The notes beneath the pieces were generated by a model. That model searched no databases and was not told where the DNA came from. It saw nothing but the letters and a program-made list of their open reading frames with translations. 64,000 nt of DNA from Phoebastria nigripes (lineage: Eukaryota > Chordata > Aves > Procellariiformes > Diomedeidae): the NCBI GenBank assembly GCA_035582835.1, contig JAYKAV010000778.1, positions 4,391,973 through 4,455,972 on the forward strand, given 5' to 3'. This document shows positions 45,259 through 58,100 of this stretch, piece after piece. The first letter of the stretch is position 1, and each line of letters starts with the position of its first letter. The translations under genes were made by a program, and so were the position numbers.

Positions 45259-48200
45259 AGAAACCCAATTAACATATGATGCTGTAGAATATTAATGAGG
45301 ACTATTCTATGTGTAATTAACAATTAAATGTATGCTGGCAACCTGCTAAATGAACCCCTCCCATTTTACACAAAAGAGTAGCTGTCATTTATCACCGGTA
45401 CCTTCCTAGCTGTTACATAAAAGATCATGAAAGCCTAGCAACGTCCTCATGTCTTTCAAAACGATACNGTTCTTCTTACAAGTCTCTGCTAAATAATCAC
45501 CGACCAGAATAAAAAAGCAGTGGAACAACACAGAAACCTCTGAAGAATGTCCTGTCGGGCTTAAGCTCTTCCATTCCCTGTAGACAGCTGTTCATGGCAG
45601 GGAGCTCGCTACCCTCATGTCATGGACCCAACGGAAGACTAAAATACCCAATTCTGCAAAAGATCTGATGGATGAAGATCCATCAAAGAATCTCAAGAAC
45701 AGGACAGTTGGGGTACAGAGCTGCTGTAAAGCACAACAATAGATAAGTCAGCTTACTTCTAATTGACCCAGCACNCAATCGAGAAGAAAATGAGTTCTTG
45801 CAGCTTTACCAGCTCTATTAAACTATATTTCCACAGAAGCCTGCTGTAACAAGATTCTTAAAACGCATTAGTAAATTATAATTAGGGATTTCTTATCCCT
45901 TTTACATGCTTACGAATTAAAATCCGACTCAGTCAAAGGAAAGCTTCCATTGACTTAGAAGGCGTTGGAGAATCTCCCCATAATTTTCACTGATGCTAAC
46001 AGGAACTGTGTTTGTAAAGGAAAAATGAGAAGTTGATGTTTTACCAAGGAGAAAACTGCCTGAATTTTCCTTTAGAAGGGCTTTCACAGGGCCGAGCGTG
46101 AGCAAAAAAACTCATAACAATGCAAACTTACTGTGGCGGATGGGTTTATACTAAACTGTTATTTCTAGCAAGGAACTTCTCTGAAGAATTCTTCTGAGCC
46201 ATCACAGATGAAGAGAAGGGTTATCCAAATGCAGAACAAAATGTTTCTGCTTAAGCGAAGGCATTGCGTGAATCCACCCAAGAACACAAACAACGTGTGT
46301 GGGAAAGTCTCGGTGAACATCGTTCTGTATACCAGGAGAGCATGCGGAAGAAAGACAGCTCAGTCTAAGCAGCGAAAAGTGAGAAGATAGCTCCATTTCA
46401 CAGTCATTAATGACACAGGAGCTCATACGGATGAATTAAAGCCAATCCCAAAGCAGTTAGGTCAAGTACGGACAGTGCATAGCCATATCACTCACCTTCT
46501 ATAAAGAATCTGCCCAAAATAGTTGGCTTATGGTAAATGTTTCTTAACACACGTACACATTACTTAAGCCTATTTAGCTTAAACACGTACAAGTACACCT
46601 ACATGCGCTTCGGTGACCTCAGCGTTAGTGTCTCGCGGCTTAATTCTTCAGTACAAAAAGAGCAAGACTTAAAATAGTTTTGCAAATTAAATTAAACTGA
46701 TCATTTTTACCATGACAACAATTTTTCCTAACTGCAGTAGACTACATGGCCCAGCATTGTGACAGCTAATTGGGCTCTAGCAACAGTGTCAATGCTCTGT
46801 TTCTCCAGGATTTCTATGCATTTCTGTGTTGTGACTGTATACAAGTCATTTTAGTTTTGTCTTTAAGCCAATAATAAAATATTAAATAAATAAAAAAAAA
46901 TCTCAGACACACACACACACAATTTTGAGAGCAGTAAAGAGAATTAAAAGTTAAATGCATGCATCTTCAGGCTACATGCATTCTTCTTACCTTATGCTTT
47001 TCGAAAGAACCACCCAGAGCCTTAAAACACTTGAAAAAAATAATTGTTCTAGACATCTCTTATACTCTCCATAAGTATAAAAGTGGTCCACATGGATTTT
47101 GTATTGTATCTATAACAACAGATATGATAGCGCTTCGGTTAATTCGTAAAAAAACGTAGTTTACAGGAGTATTTTGTAGCAGCCAGCATCACAATACTGA
47201 GCTATCAATCACATGGAGGTGGAGAAGAGGCTGTGGGATGCTCAAAATACATTTCCATATCTGGGGACAAAATTTGCTGCTGGGTCTGGGGCTCTTCCCT
47301 CAGCAGTCAACGGCTCTAGAAACTCCTACGCAAATAACTTACTCTGGTGGGAAGGGAGAGCCCTTGCAGTCAGATACCTTTACACCTTGCCCGAACTTTG
47401 ACTCCAAATTGTGCTCAAATCATTTATTACATTTAGCAAAAATTAACCATCCTAATTCCCCAATAACGAGGGTGGCTAATAATGCTTTGCAGTAAGCAGT
47501 CTATTGTGTTGATTTGGGTTTTTTACGGAGGCTTTGCTCAGTTCGTCCCTGCTGGAGGGTACATACACTCTGTATGAAAGCTGGCAGTGGGGAGCTAGAT
47601 GGGAGGAGCTGGGACAGATTCGGTGCAGAAAAGCTGCTGTGCAGAGCAAGTGGAGTAACTCCAGAGCTACTACTGTTCTCAGTACTACAGAAGTGCTACT
47701 TCGGNGTTAAAATAAAGGGTTTCTTTCCAGTAATCTTTACCATCATCGTANGTCAGCAAGATATTAATGGTCTCTTAGCAAATCTGTATTTCGCAAGAAC
47801 ATAAACCAGCAGACTGACAACTCTTCTGTAAATGGACACGTCCTCACGGGGAACTTCAGCCAAAAGCCCAAACGCTGCGGGGCAGGGTCTCTGTACTTCT
47901 CAGAAACCCACCCAGAACAGGACACCGGCTGCAAGTCCCCACAGCCGGGGCTGAATGGGGGCTGTGTGTTTGGGAGGTCTCGGGCTGCAACTGGAAGGGT
48001 TGAAAACAAAAGGAGTTTTCAGCGGGTATGAAATAACTGCGACACTAGAAGGGCTCGACTGACACTCGACTACCACCCATTTTACTGGGGGTCAACTTCT
48101 CTTAACGCAATAGTCGCAGTCTTCCCAGCACCAAGACTTTAGGAGAGGAAGGTTATAGCAAATTAGTATTTTTTTTAATCTCAGAGTTTTCACTGCAGCC

Positions 48201-48642
48201 CTACAAACTGACAACTCTATATCCAAAATGCAGATGGAAATAAGCGCTTCTCAGAACTGACCCCGAAATAATTGGCTTCCTATCCTGCTCTGCAAGCCTG
48301 TCTCGAGTCTGACACGTCTAACAAAGGCAGAAAGGCAATCCGAGCTATGAGGCTTCTGGTGCCCGGGGAGAAATGAAGCGTTAGTGCTTGGGATGGGTAT
48401 TTGCACACTGCATGGAATCAGATCACCAAATCACTTCACACAGAAACTCAGGAGTTTTTTAGATAACTTTCAGTGTCTCCGTATCTAACACATCTCTCTG
48501 CGGTTATAAAAAATTCCCGTCGAAACTTTTTCAGGTGGAAAAATGCCTTGTCAATACAACGCTTTTAATGAGGCATCTTAGCATTGATCACAAAAATATT
48601 TATTTTCCACTGACAAAGTTGGCCTTGCTTATAGATGGGGAG
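45259..48642. other. AT-rich noncoding stretch, no gene seen
   Basis: It includes an (AC)7 microsatellite at 46907-46921 and a moderately GC-richer part at about 47820-48080. Ambiguous bases lie near 45469, 45775, 47705 and 47751. No open frame looks coding. Confidence 0.5.
46907..46921. repeat. (AC)n microsatellite, short
   Basis: About seven AC units follow an A-rich patch. Confidence 0.8.
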
Positions 48643-48659
48643 AAAAAAAAAAAAAAAAA
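48643..48659. repeat. Poly(A) tract, 17 bases
   Basis: This is an uninterrupted A run followed by purine-rich sequence. Confidence 0.85.
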
Positions 48660-50155
48660 GAAGAGAGGGGGAGAACAGCACAAAAAATATCTTCCACCCT
48701 GCTGAAACATTTCTGCCGAGGAAACTATCATTTTCAACAGCAGCAATCATTGCCAGTCAGGACTCAAAATTAATGAGGAACCTATGGATGGGGGGGGGTA
48801 AAAAAAAGCAAGCAAAAACTATATTTGGATACTAATCTCCAGAACTATCCAGCGCTCCTCAGAGCAGTCTTCACCGGGGCATAAACAGCCACACAACCTG
48901 TGAATCTGTTTATCTGCGGGTTGCTTAACGTGCTCTAAGTTACCTGTTTCGGTATCACTCGTTTTGTTGTTTGACCTTGATTTGCCCCAGGATATCTCTA
49001 CAAATAAGCCTAAACACTGTTCTCACACTTTTCCACAGAATTACCACGCAAGAAACATGCATCGTGGACAACGATGTTTTTGGCTCCCATAACTCTGAAA
49101 AATAATTCAAAATGCATGTGTCATAATAATTTTTTTTTTCCCCCCAACGTTTGCAAGAAGCCAACGATGGTATACATTCTATTAAAAAATAAACCTCGAG
49201 CTCTGCTGCTCTGTGTGGATGTTTTTTAGGAACTAAGGCAGGGCACTGGTAACAAGACATATTCACCTTCTGCAAACGCCGCTTTCTAAAAGCAGCCCTC
49301 AGCGCTGCCTTATTCCCCATCACGTCCTCCTGTTTGTGACAAGTGCCAAGCGGAGCAACCCCTCGACGGAATGAGCTACAAAACAGATAGCAGAGTAAAG
49401 GAACAAAACTGCCTGCCACCGCAATATAGCTATTTCTGGGTTGGAGCGGGGGGTCCTTTTGGGGGAGGTAACGCATATGGGGCAAAGCAATCGCAGGTTT
49501 GTTTGCATATTGCAGCGCAAACAAAAGTTTGCTTGGTAGGACGGATTTCCTGTTCATTTTAACAAAGCTGAGTATGCAGGAGTTTGGCCAAATTCTGTTC
49601 ATGGAGAACAACTTACAAAGTCGGTGTTACATTACTAATTGCCAAGATATTTAAGATATCAAGCACAGCAAAAGGGTCAGTTGCTCGGTGCCGCGCTGCT
49701 GGCATCTCCGCCTGCAAAGGATAAATGAAAACCTGTCTGGTTTCAATCCGTGCGGCCAACCAAGTACAAGAGAAACCAATAAACACGTCAAGACATCCTA
49801 AGATGTAAGATGCAAAATATAGCTATTTTCGGTGTTTATCACACAATTAAGATCTTTACATATATAGAACGTTCCAAATACTTGACTATCGTTATTAATG
49901 TGGATCTCTATCTGTTTTAGCATCATCTTAAAAGAAAACTTTTTGCATTTGGCCCCCAGTTTGTATTTCTGCAGGCTAATGTCTTTACAGCTGCCTACAA
50001 AGGCATCCCCTCCCTTCTTTGCCAACACAAGATTTTTCCCTGCAGTACGTTCCCAAGTACCTCTACGGTTCGGTTTTGAATAGCTCAAGCAAGAACACAG
50101 AAAGCGGCAGCAGTGCAGAGCAGCAAAAAGTAAAAGTAGCTTAAACTACTGCAAC
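48660..50155. other. Noncoding stretch with the longest open frame
   Basis: The minus-strand frame at 48955-49611 runs 218 codons but crosses a T/C homopolymer (about 49130-49146), has no recognised domain and no transcript context. I do not call it a gene. Confidence 0.45.
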
Positions 50156-50169
50156 GGGGGGGGGGGGGG
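50156..50169. repeat. Poly(G) tract, 14 bases
   Basis: This is an uninterrupted G run. Confidence 0.85.
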
Positions 50170-52774
50170 ACGTTAGATCAACAGGGCCATTAACTGTTTG
50201 GCCCCCAACCAGCCACCTCCCGCTCTTGCAGAAGAGCCATAAAACAACAAGCATCCAGAATTGTTTTGTTCATCTCTTCACGAACAATGTCCTGGAGCGG
50301 CATGCATTACCGAGGGGGAAAGTGTCACCTACTGACAGACAGCTTCTTGAAGCCCTTCAGTTTTCATCCATAGTCGGCTCCCCAAGCGCTTGTCTGAAAA
50401 ATCCCGATTACATCACGACACTGGACTAGATCACATCTCAAAACGGCAGAAATGCAGAACGCTGTGCTCTTTGTAAACCTCTGATGAACCACGCTTTGCC
50501 GTGCCAGGTTTCAGGTGAAGGCTACATGTACGTTAGAGGATTTCATTTATCTTCCAGAAACAAGCAGCTTTAAACTACAGTGTAAAACAGAAGACGTGAC
50601 AACAGACTTCACTTTGAGGCCTGAACCGCTCCTCTAGGAAGGATGCACACAGGAGATGAAATACCAACAGTCAGGGGATAACCTGCCGTACTTTTATATA
50701 CAGTTTAAATTTCTTATATCGCACATAAAATAAAACCCCATCCCCCATGCTGCATGGGCACTGGCTGCGATACACATAGGAGAGCATATCCTGAGGGGCG
50801 AGCCCACTGTAGGATCCAAGTTATGACTGCTAAACCGTTTTCCCTTCTTTCTTTTTCCCCACTAAAAGCACATTAAGCAAGAATTAAGTTTGCAGCTTTT
50901 TTAAAATTCGCAGGTAAATTATTCAAAGGTGAAGATGCATCTTCAGGTAGCTACAAAGTAAGAATGCCTTTTTAAACATTACAGTCTGAGCTACTGTAAC
51001 TGGCATGACATATTTTTGTTTTATTCTAAAACTACACTGCACCAGGCGTTCACGAAAGGCCAGCCCTCCGTTATCACCTGACGTGGATCTGTTGGAGAAG
51101 TCAAAGGAATCGTGCTTGATGAGGACCTGCCCTTTGAAGTGGTCCTAAAGTAGAAGGTATGTAGAAGGAATGTAGTAGAAGAAATTTGGACATTCTATGT
51201 AATTTCTTTCCTCTCGGACACATTTGGTCATTTACGAAACCAACGGAGATATACCACCTTAGTAATCTTCTTCCATCCAGGGGTAGCAAACATCGCTGAT
51301 CCAAAATTTGTTCAAGCTGTTCTAGGAGGCTGAATAGTTGTCTTTGAAAGACTGGGCTAATTACTATCATCCCCTGTGGTGTTACTGATGTGGCAAAATC
51401 TCAAGAGACTGCATCTGGTGAGGGAGTGACCATAGGCTTAGGGCCCCCCTTAGGCTTAGGGACAAAGTCTCTTTATATTGATAAACTGGGTAGTTTATCA
51501 GTACCAGCTCTGTAACTAATGTTTATTTCCTTCGTCTACGTTTTTCTTATATTCAGATAGTATAAATACGGGTAGCAGTCAAATAGATTGTTAACCAAGC
51601 TGCGGATAACATAGTTATGATTCTAAAGCAACAAAATATAGCAAAGGTTGAGTTTNGCTTTAATGAAACTTGAAAATTGGCAGTCTGGTCACCCGGCCTA
51701 TACGCATCAGCCATTTGTACCAAAGTCCTAGAACTAAGAACAAAACCTCCCAGAACCAGCATTGTGCCTGAATTCAGAAATTATCCCCGTCAGCTCTCAG
51801 GTACCTATGCACAATGCCTTCCTACAATATTATTCAGGTGCCTACATACCTGTATTTAGTCCCGGGGACCCACCCACAGAACTAGACGGGAGCGTTCAAA
51901 GCCGTTGGCGGCAGGCTGCAATTCACGGCTCGGAGAAATGCNGTAGAGGGAGGGACCTCCTCCAGCCAAGGCAGAAGAGTTTATTAACCGCAACCATTGC
52001 CATCTCAATTTTTAAGCAACGTGACTACTGGAACACAAAGAATAGACTTGCACACCAAGTTCAGATAAGAGCAGAGAAGGAAGAGTTCCTGACCAGTCAG
52101 CCAAAATTTTGANACACAGAAAAATACTAAAAAACCCTATTAAACAGTCAAATTGTAAGGATTTTGAGCAAGGCTCTGTTGACCTACCTACAAAGCATTT
52201 TTGCCCTTTGAAATCCGAAGTACCTGGTGACTGTCACACTTCTGCAAGACCCGCTCTATCTTCTTGTCCACTTGGCCTCCCAGGCAGCTGTAAAGCTGGC
52301 TTGATGACACCTGCGTGGCTCAGCAGAACTGGAACCGGCAAACGGCTTCCTGCTGACCGGATCTCAGGAAAAATTGGATAACCTTCACAAAATTACCCAG
52401 AGGACTTCGATAACAACGGAGTAGCTCTGACATAAAGGGAACAACGATCATAAGGAGCAGCCAATGTGAATTTGTTAAGAACTAACCATGTCAAATAAAT
52501 TACAATTTTTTGGGGCGGTTTTATTTTAATAAGGCCTTTCAAATGGACCTTCAGAAGCAAACTGGTATGGAATAGATGGCGATAAAATTACAAAAATAAG
52601 GCTGTTTCCTAGTAGAATAGAGAAAACCATTCTTTGCTATGCATCCCTGACCCGTGAATGCTGGAGACGAGATACTGGATTGAAAAAACCTTTCACTGGC
52701 CGTGTACACGGCTCTTACCTACAGAAATTCTGAACCTTCAGAGAGTACATCGACGCTTTTTTTGGCATATGACA
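50170..52774. other. Noncoding stretch, no gene seen
   Basis: A short tandem word, TAGGCTTAGGG, occurs at 51433-51443 and 51451-51461 around a C-rich spacer. Open frames up to 116 codons lack domains. Ambiguous bases lie near 51656, 51942 and 52113. Confidence 0.5.
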
Positions 52775-52828
52775 AATACAGGGTTATACCATTCCTCCAA
52801 ATCATTTGAAAGGTAATAACCCTGTATT
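52775..52828. repeat. Strong 54-base hairpin
   Basis: The left arm AATACAGGGTTATACC (52775-52790) pairs with GGTAATAACCCTGTATT (52812-52828) over 16 bp with one bulged base. The 21-base loop itself contains CAAAT/ATTTG. It may be a tiny inverted-repeat element, a structured RNA or a miRNA-like hairpin. The pairing stops sharply outside the arms. Confidence 0.75.
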
Positions 52829-54052
52829 AGCTACAGAAAGTCCTGTTTATCTAGTAACACCACAGTCCAAAATACCAGTTAAATACAGAACAGGAAAAAT
52901 AACCGTGCTTCTTGAGTGGATTAACCTGCTCAGTAAAACTATGCAATTTAGAACAAACCTGCTAAGCTTAAAAATATTTCAAAAGGAAATTTTTGCAAAA
53001 ACTAGTTCTTGTTCCCAGGAACTAGTGCCCATCCTTCATTTCAGAAGAGAGTAAACAAAACGAAAGGGGTAAGATTAATAAATCCACCAGAGATGCGACT
53101 GTTGCGCACCCTGAGGACTTCCTAACGGACATGAAGACCTACAACAGAGGACTTTTCTGGGCAAAAACAGTTGCCCTCAAATCGTGCCACTGTTGAAGGA
53201 AGCTATCTCAAAGCAGTTGGAATTTCTCAGCAGCAGCAATGGAAGATAACGCTCAGAAAGCATGTATTGTACCGTGTGCTTACTTGGAATATGGTTTTGT
53301 AAGCCTGGACGGGGATCCCCCATGTAATTTATGAGCACAAATTCAAGGGGCAGTGTCAGAAACCANGGGGAAAGCCTCGGTAAAGACTATGAGTTTGCAG
53401 AAATTTCAGCAGCTTGGAAGGTAGAACATAGGCGGGGAGCTCCATCAGTTAGAAGAGGAGGGGATGAAATCAGATTTGCCCTATTCATCATATAACCAAA
53501 AACCTGAGTCCACAAAGTGATTTCTCAAGAGCTCCTACATGTCTATCTTAGCTACTTCTCAGCTGCTGGTTTAAACTTCAAAAATCAGAACTGGGCAAAA
53601 CTAGACAAAAAAGTTTCTTTATAGCAAGCACACATCAACCGATAATTCTACCCATCTCAGTAGAGTTTTTCTGGGTTTCTGCCAGTACAGATGATGCAGA
53701 AGCATGGCCGTACACTGACACCCTTCCCCATGATACGGATTTCATATATTCTTCTGCTCTAATTGGTAGTGTTTATGCAGTCATCTATTAATTTTATTAG
53801 TTGATATTTCCAACACAAATACAGAACATACGTACCTTCTTACTCCATTTGTCTCTTCAAAAGCATTGCCTAGTTTTACTGAAAATAATCAGAGGAAAAA
53901 CTTCTAAGCCTGCTACAGATATGCTAATTCCAGCGTACATCTTAGTTACGAAGATTTGCCTTTGATTTGGACACTTGTTTCAAGAGAATTAACGTACAAC
54001 ACAGAAATTATCATAGATAAGACAAAGGATGAAATTAATTTTAGCATTTCTG
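52829..54052. other. Noncoding stretch, no gene seen
   Basis: The DNA is AT-rich with an ambiguous base near 53366. It contains one copy (53751-53790) of a duplicated 40-bp word. Confidence 0.5.
53751..53790. repeat. Copy A of a dispersed 40-bp repeat
   Basis: About 36 of 41 aligned positions agree with the copy at 55115-55155, including an unbroken GCTCTAATTGGTAGTGTTT. The family is unknown. Confidence 0.6.
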
Positions 54053-54107
54053 NNNNNNNNNNNNNNNNNNNNNNNNNNNNNNNNNNNNNNNNNNNNNNNN
54101 NNNNNNN
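54053..54107. other. Assembly gap, 55 N
   Basis: This is a short run of unknown bases. Open frames across it are not meaningful. Confidence 0.98.
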
Positions 54108-55114
54108 TTCTGTGTTACGTGGATTGCAAAATGGGAGCTGGTATCTATCATTTTCTGTCAGGTGAATTTTGGTACCATCTAAAGCGACTTTTGCCCTGCA
54201 GCATAAATATTGACGATCACTTTGTTAACACACTCTGGTTCCTTTGTTGACGCACAAAGTCAGCTGCAGAGGCTCATTAGTTTGCAGCGGGGTACTGTTT
54301 TAAGAAGCCTAGTGATACAGCGCTTCTTCCTACTCTGAAAAATGAGGTTTAAATAATTCTTGAGTCAAATTGTACAACGTGATTTGTTTCTTGCCACCCG
54401 AGCACAGAATTCCGTTCACGTTATTAAAATGCCTTGCGATTTATCTCAGTAAGCCACGTAGCTGAGATTGTTAACGTTCATGCAAAAATTGCAGCAGAGA
54501 GAGATGCTTCTTTAAAAGCTAAAATGCCTCAGCCCACTACCCTCGGGCAGGGGGGAGCAGCCCCCCCAGACCAGCATTTCCCACGAAGCAGCTCACAGAG
54601 ANGCAGGGAAGAAACGGCTGCGGCAGAATCTGTAGGAGGGGGATTGAAAGCCTTGACGGCCCCGTGTGGGCAAGAGCACTGTTTATTTGATGTTTCGCCA
54701 ACGTTCACGGTAAGGAATACAACCAAAACAAAGAAACAAGCTCTCCCCGCGCACGCCTCTGCCCTGGCATGGCAGGGTTCCTCCTGGCCAGGGCACGCAC
54801 CGGCTGCCTTAACGGAAGGTGAGCATCTTCAGCTCCAACCGAGTTCAATAAAATCTGTGCAAATAGGAGTTCGTGGCCAGTAATTACAATTCATTTGCAA
54901 GCTAGATTGCCTGCCAGGCCGTAAATTCACGGTAGATTTGATATGCAAAAAAAGTTATATACTGCGCATAGCCAGTTATAGGAAAACAGCTTCTTTTAAG
55001 GGCTATTTAATTGTAATTTCTAGAACAACAGAAATTATTCGATTTTCCATAAATATTTTGCTAAAATATTTACTGCTCAGAATCACAAGGTGGTTTGCTT
55101 TTAAGAATCACTAT
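54108..55114. other. Noncoding stretch with a GC-richer part
   Basis: GC content is higher at about 54520-54800. A 149-codon plus frame at 54434-54883 has an ambiguous codon near 54602 and no recognised domain. Confidence 0.45.
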
Positions 55115-55155
55115 CTTCTAGCTCTAATTGGTAGTGTTTGTGCAGTAACCTACTA
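55115..55155. repeat. Copy B of a dispersed 40-bp repeat
   Basis: It matches the copy at 53751-53790 in the same orientation, about 1.36 kb away. The gap at 54053-54107 lies between them. Confidence 0.6.
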
Positions 55156-58100
55156 TCACTGTTTTACCCTCCCAAAGATAATATTTGAGAAAATATAAGC
55201 ACAGGCTTCCATAATAACGTCAAGGATGTTTTAAGCAGTGCTAAATTGTACAAGAGCACTAAGGCCAAGATGGACATCCAACATCCCTGGGACCTAGGGG
55301 TAACTGTGCTCCACCGTTGGAGCAGATGGGAGTGCCCCCTCCGGACCCCACCGCAGTGCAAGGCATGGAGTTAAGAACTTGCAGATAAGACCGAACATAT
55401 ACAAAAATCTTCTGCTACAAAGCTATACTTTTAACATTAACATTACAATGGTATAGTATTAAGGGAAGGAAAAGTGGAGACCTAAAGACACAAACTAAGG
55501 TGCAACACCCAGATTTATTCTTCAGCCCTATTTCCATCCCGCTACCAACACACAGGGTGCATCTCACGTGCCGTACGCTAGAGAAAGGTGCCAGATGCAG
55601 AATCCAGTAAGAAGCAGCTTACACTAATAATCTCCTCTCCACTGCACCTCTTGACAAATTATTTTCCACCCCTTCAAAAATTAAGACTTCATAGACTTCA
55701 TGTTCAGAGGTGCTGAAACCAACANCGACAGGAATCCACACAAATCTCAAAAGAGCCAAAATAATCTTAACAGTCACACGAGCAGAACTATATAAAGTTG
55801 TAAAAGCATTGAATACCCTTCTCTGTATTGGGACTAGGACTTCCATTTAGACCACCATATAAGACTGTTTACCTTTCTTGTTCATAATTATAAATCCTTC
55901 ATACTCAGACATGAATTTTCGATGAGATCACAGCCTTAGAAATCACTGCCCTTCTCAGGAGCGTTTTCCACCTCTCACTCAAACCAGTTCCCCCTTAATG
56001 ATTGTTCCCTATTCATCCTAACCACCTCTTCGAAAGGCAAGTTAATACTGGTTTCCCTTGGAGTTGCACTTTCTCATGTGGTGTTTTTCCACATTGCCAA
56101 GAAAGAAGGGTTTGAATTTTAAAGCTCACCGATGCCCATTCTGATCACATAGCAGCTCTTTTCTGCTGGTTTTTCCCTTCTGCATTTAATGCTGTTATTT
56201 GTTCTATGTAGAAGGACAATGCCTTGTTCACAGCAATAAACGTTTTTGTCTGTAGCAAGCAATATCCCACTATATTCACTATAGTCCCCCGTTAAAATTC
56301 AAGATAAAAACCACACACGCATGAAATACATGCATGAAAATGCGTTGAGCCCACATGGTCACCGTTCATCCCAACAAGAATTTTTATAGAACTCCGGTGA
56401 TGACAACCACATGCAACCGGGTACTATGGGGGAAGCAAAAGAAACTTAGAATTCACGAAGAGGAGACTTGACTTTGAGGCATGTTGTTTTGAGCCCTGGT
56501 TGTGGCAGAACTTGAAAATTTTGCTCTGAATGTCTACCTTTGCACAACAACTCTTCTTAGCAGAACTAATTATTTTCTATTACTGAATTATTTACTAATT
56601 TCTGCAACAGAAATATTTTAAACTGCTCCCTTCCGGATGCTCTATTTGCTCTNTTTTCCCTATATTTCTCTAGTTTCTCTAGTTAAGTGCTCCCAAAGTC
56701 TGCTAGCAATTTAGGTTTGTGAGGACACCATATTTGAAAATACGTTTGGAGGAGGAAACCAATTTTGCTGTATNGCAACGGTCTAAAGTTCACCGAACCT
56801 GATTTGTTGTTTTACAGAAACAGATCATCAAAATCTAGACTGGATTTCAAATTTGCATTAACATGCTAAGACTTAAATATTTTAGACCTGATCCCTTACT
56901 CTATTTGATTTAGGCAAAATTCTTACTGAGATCAGTGACAGTCTTTCTTGACGCAGGACAGTCATCCCACGGGCCAAATAAATTTTTCATACCTGTCACT
57001 GAGATTTATTTACTTAACTGCTCTTCCTAGTAATTAGTAATCAGAAAGCCTTAACTTGAATATTTATCACCCTAAACTTCGTCCTTTTTTCATAAGCAAT
57101 AAAATAAGCATTCAGAGAAAAATAATACGTTTTCTCTTCTACAACAGCCCATACCTCAGGAGTTGTCACAGGGTAGCAAACAAAACGTGCCTTGCAGCGT
57201 CCAAGGAACGCAAACCGAGGCCGAATACGTCGTCATCGTATGTCGCCATTCCCATAGCAAGTTCTAAGAGTAAATAAGCACCTCGAGGCTTCATCAGAGA
57301 GCCGTTGATGGCAGCACCCTTTGACGCTGTGTGGAAGAGGGCTTTTTTGCCCTAAATCTATGAGCTATCCTGTGAGGCCGTGAATAGATCTGACCCTGCT
57401 CATCACAACTACCAAAACCAGACACAAGGCAAGGAGATTTCCCGGGGCGTCCATTCCAAGCGGAGGTTCCTCTCCGCTTGCCGGTCACAGGGTTTAGGAA
57501 ATAGTCATAGATGTGGGCATGATTTTGGCTCTGTGAGACTCCTGGAAATCTCTTCCCCTGTGAAAAGCATACAGTTTTGAAGAAGATCCGCCTTGGGGTT
57601 AATTCAATGAGGCTGATTGAACTGAGAAGGTTTGAATTCCACTTCCAAAGCTGCTACCAGTTTCTTGTAATGATTCTGNTGCTCATTTATAACAAATTCA
57701 GCTGCTCCGTCCTACTTCAGCAAAGCATTTAGGTAGGTGTGTACCCCTGATATGTTTTCAAGCTGAGACTAAAACTCAACATTTTGCTAAGCCATGACCC
57801 CAGGCTCTGTCACTGAATTCCTCACCTTGGAAATGAAGACGCTGCTTCCTTCTTGACACCCTTTGGAAGGCTTGATACACGGTTTGGACATTTATGCAGA
57901 AGTACAGGGCACGTATTTTACAACGAGGGTTTTAAATGGCACAAGATCCCAAAGTAGGTGAGCTGCAGAAATCTCTTGAACCAAATGGCCTACAGGAAAA
58001 AACCACGCACACNCCCGCCGTCCCCACCAAACACATATTTTAGGAAAGCTGTTAATTGTTTCTCAACATTTCTTGGTCTTCCTTATTTGTAACTTTCATT

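Noticed and set aside
45935..46000. Possible old amniote repeat near TTCCATTGACTTAGAAGG
   Set aside because: Only a short word resembles a common sauropsid repeat; the flanks do not follow it.
54053..54107. Frames spanning the 55-N gap
   Set aside because: The sequence is unknown, so they carry no information.
57795..57890. Possible further MIR/L2-like fragment
   Set aside because: Words such as GGCTCTGTCACTGAATTCCTCACC echo old SINE/LINE tails, but the match is too diverged to support without alignment.
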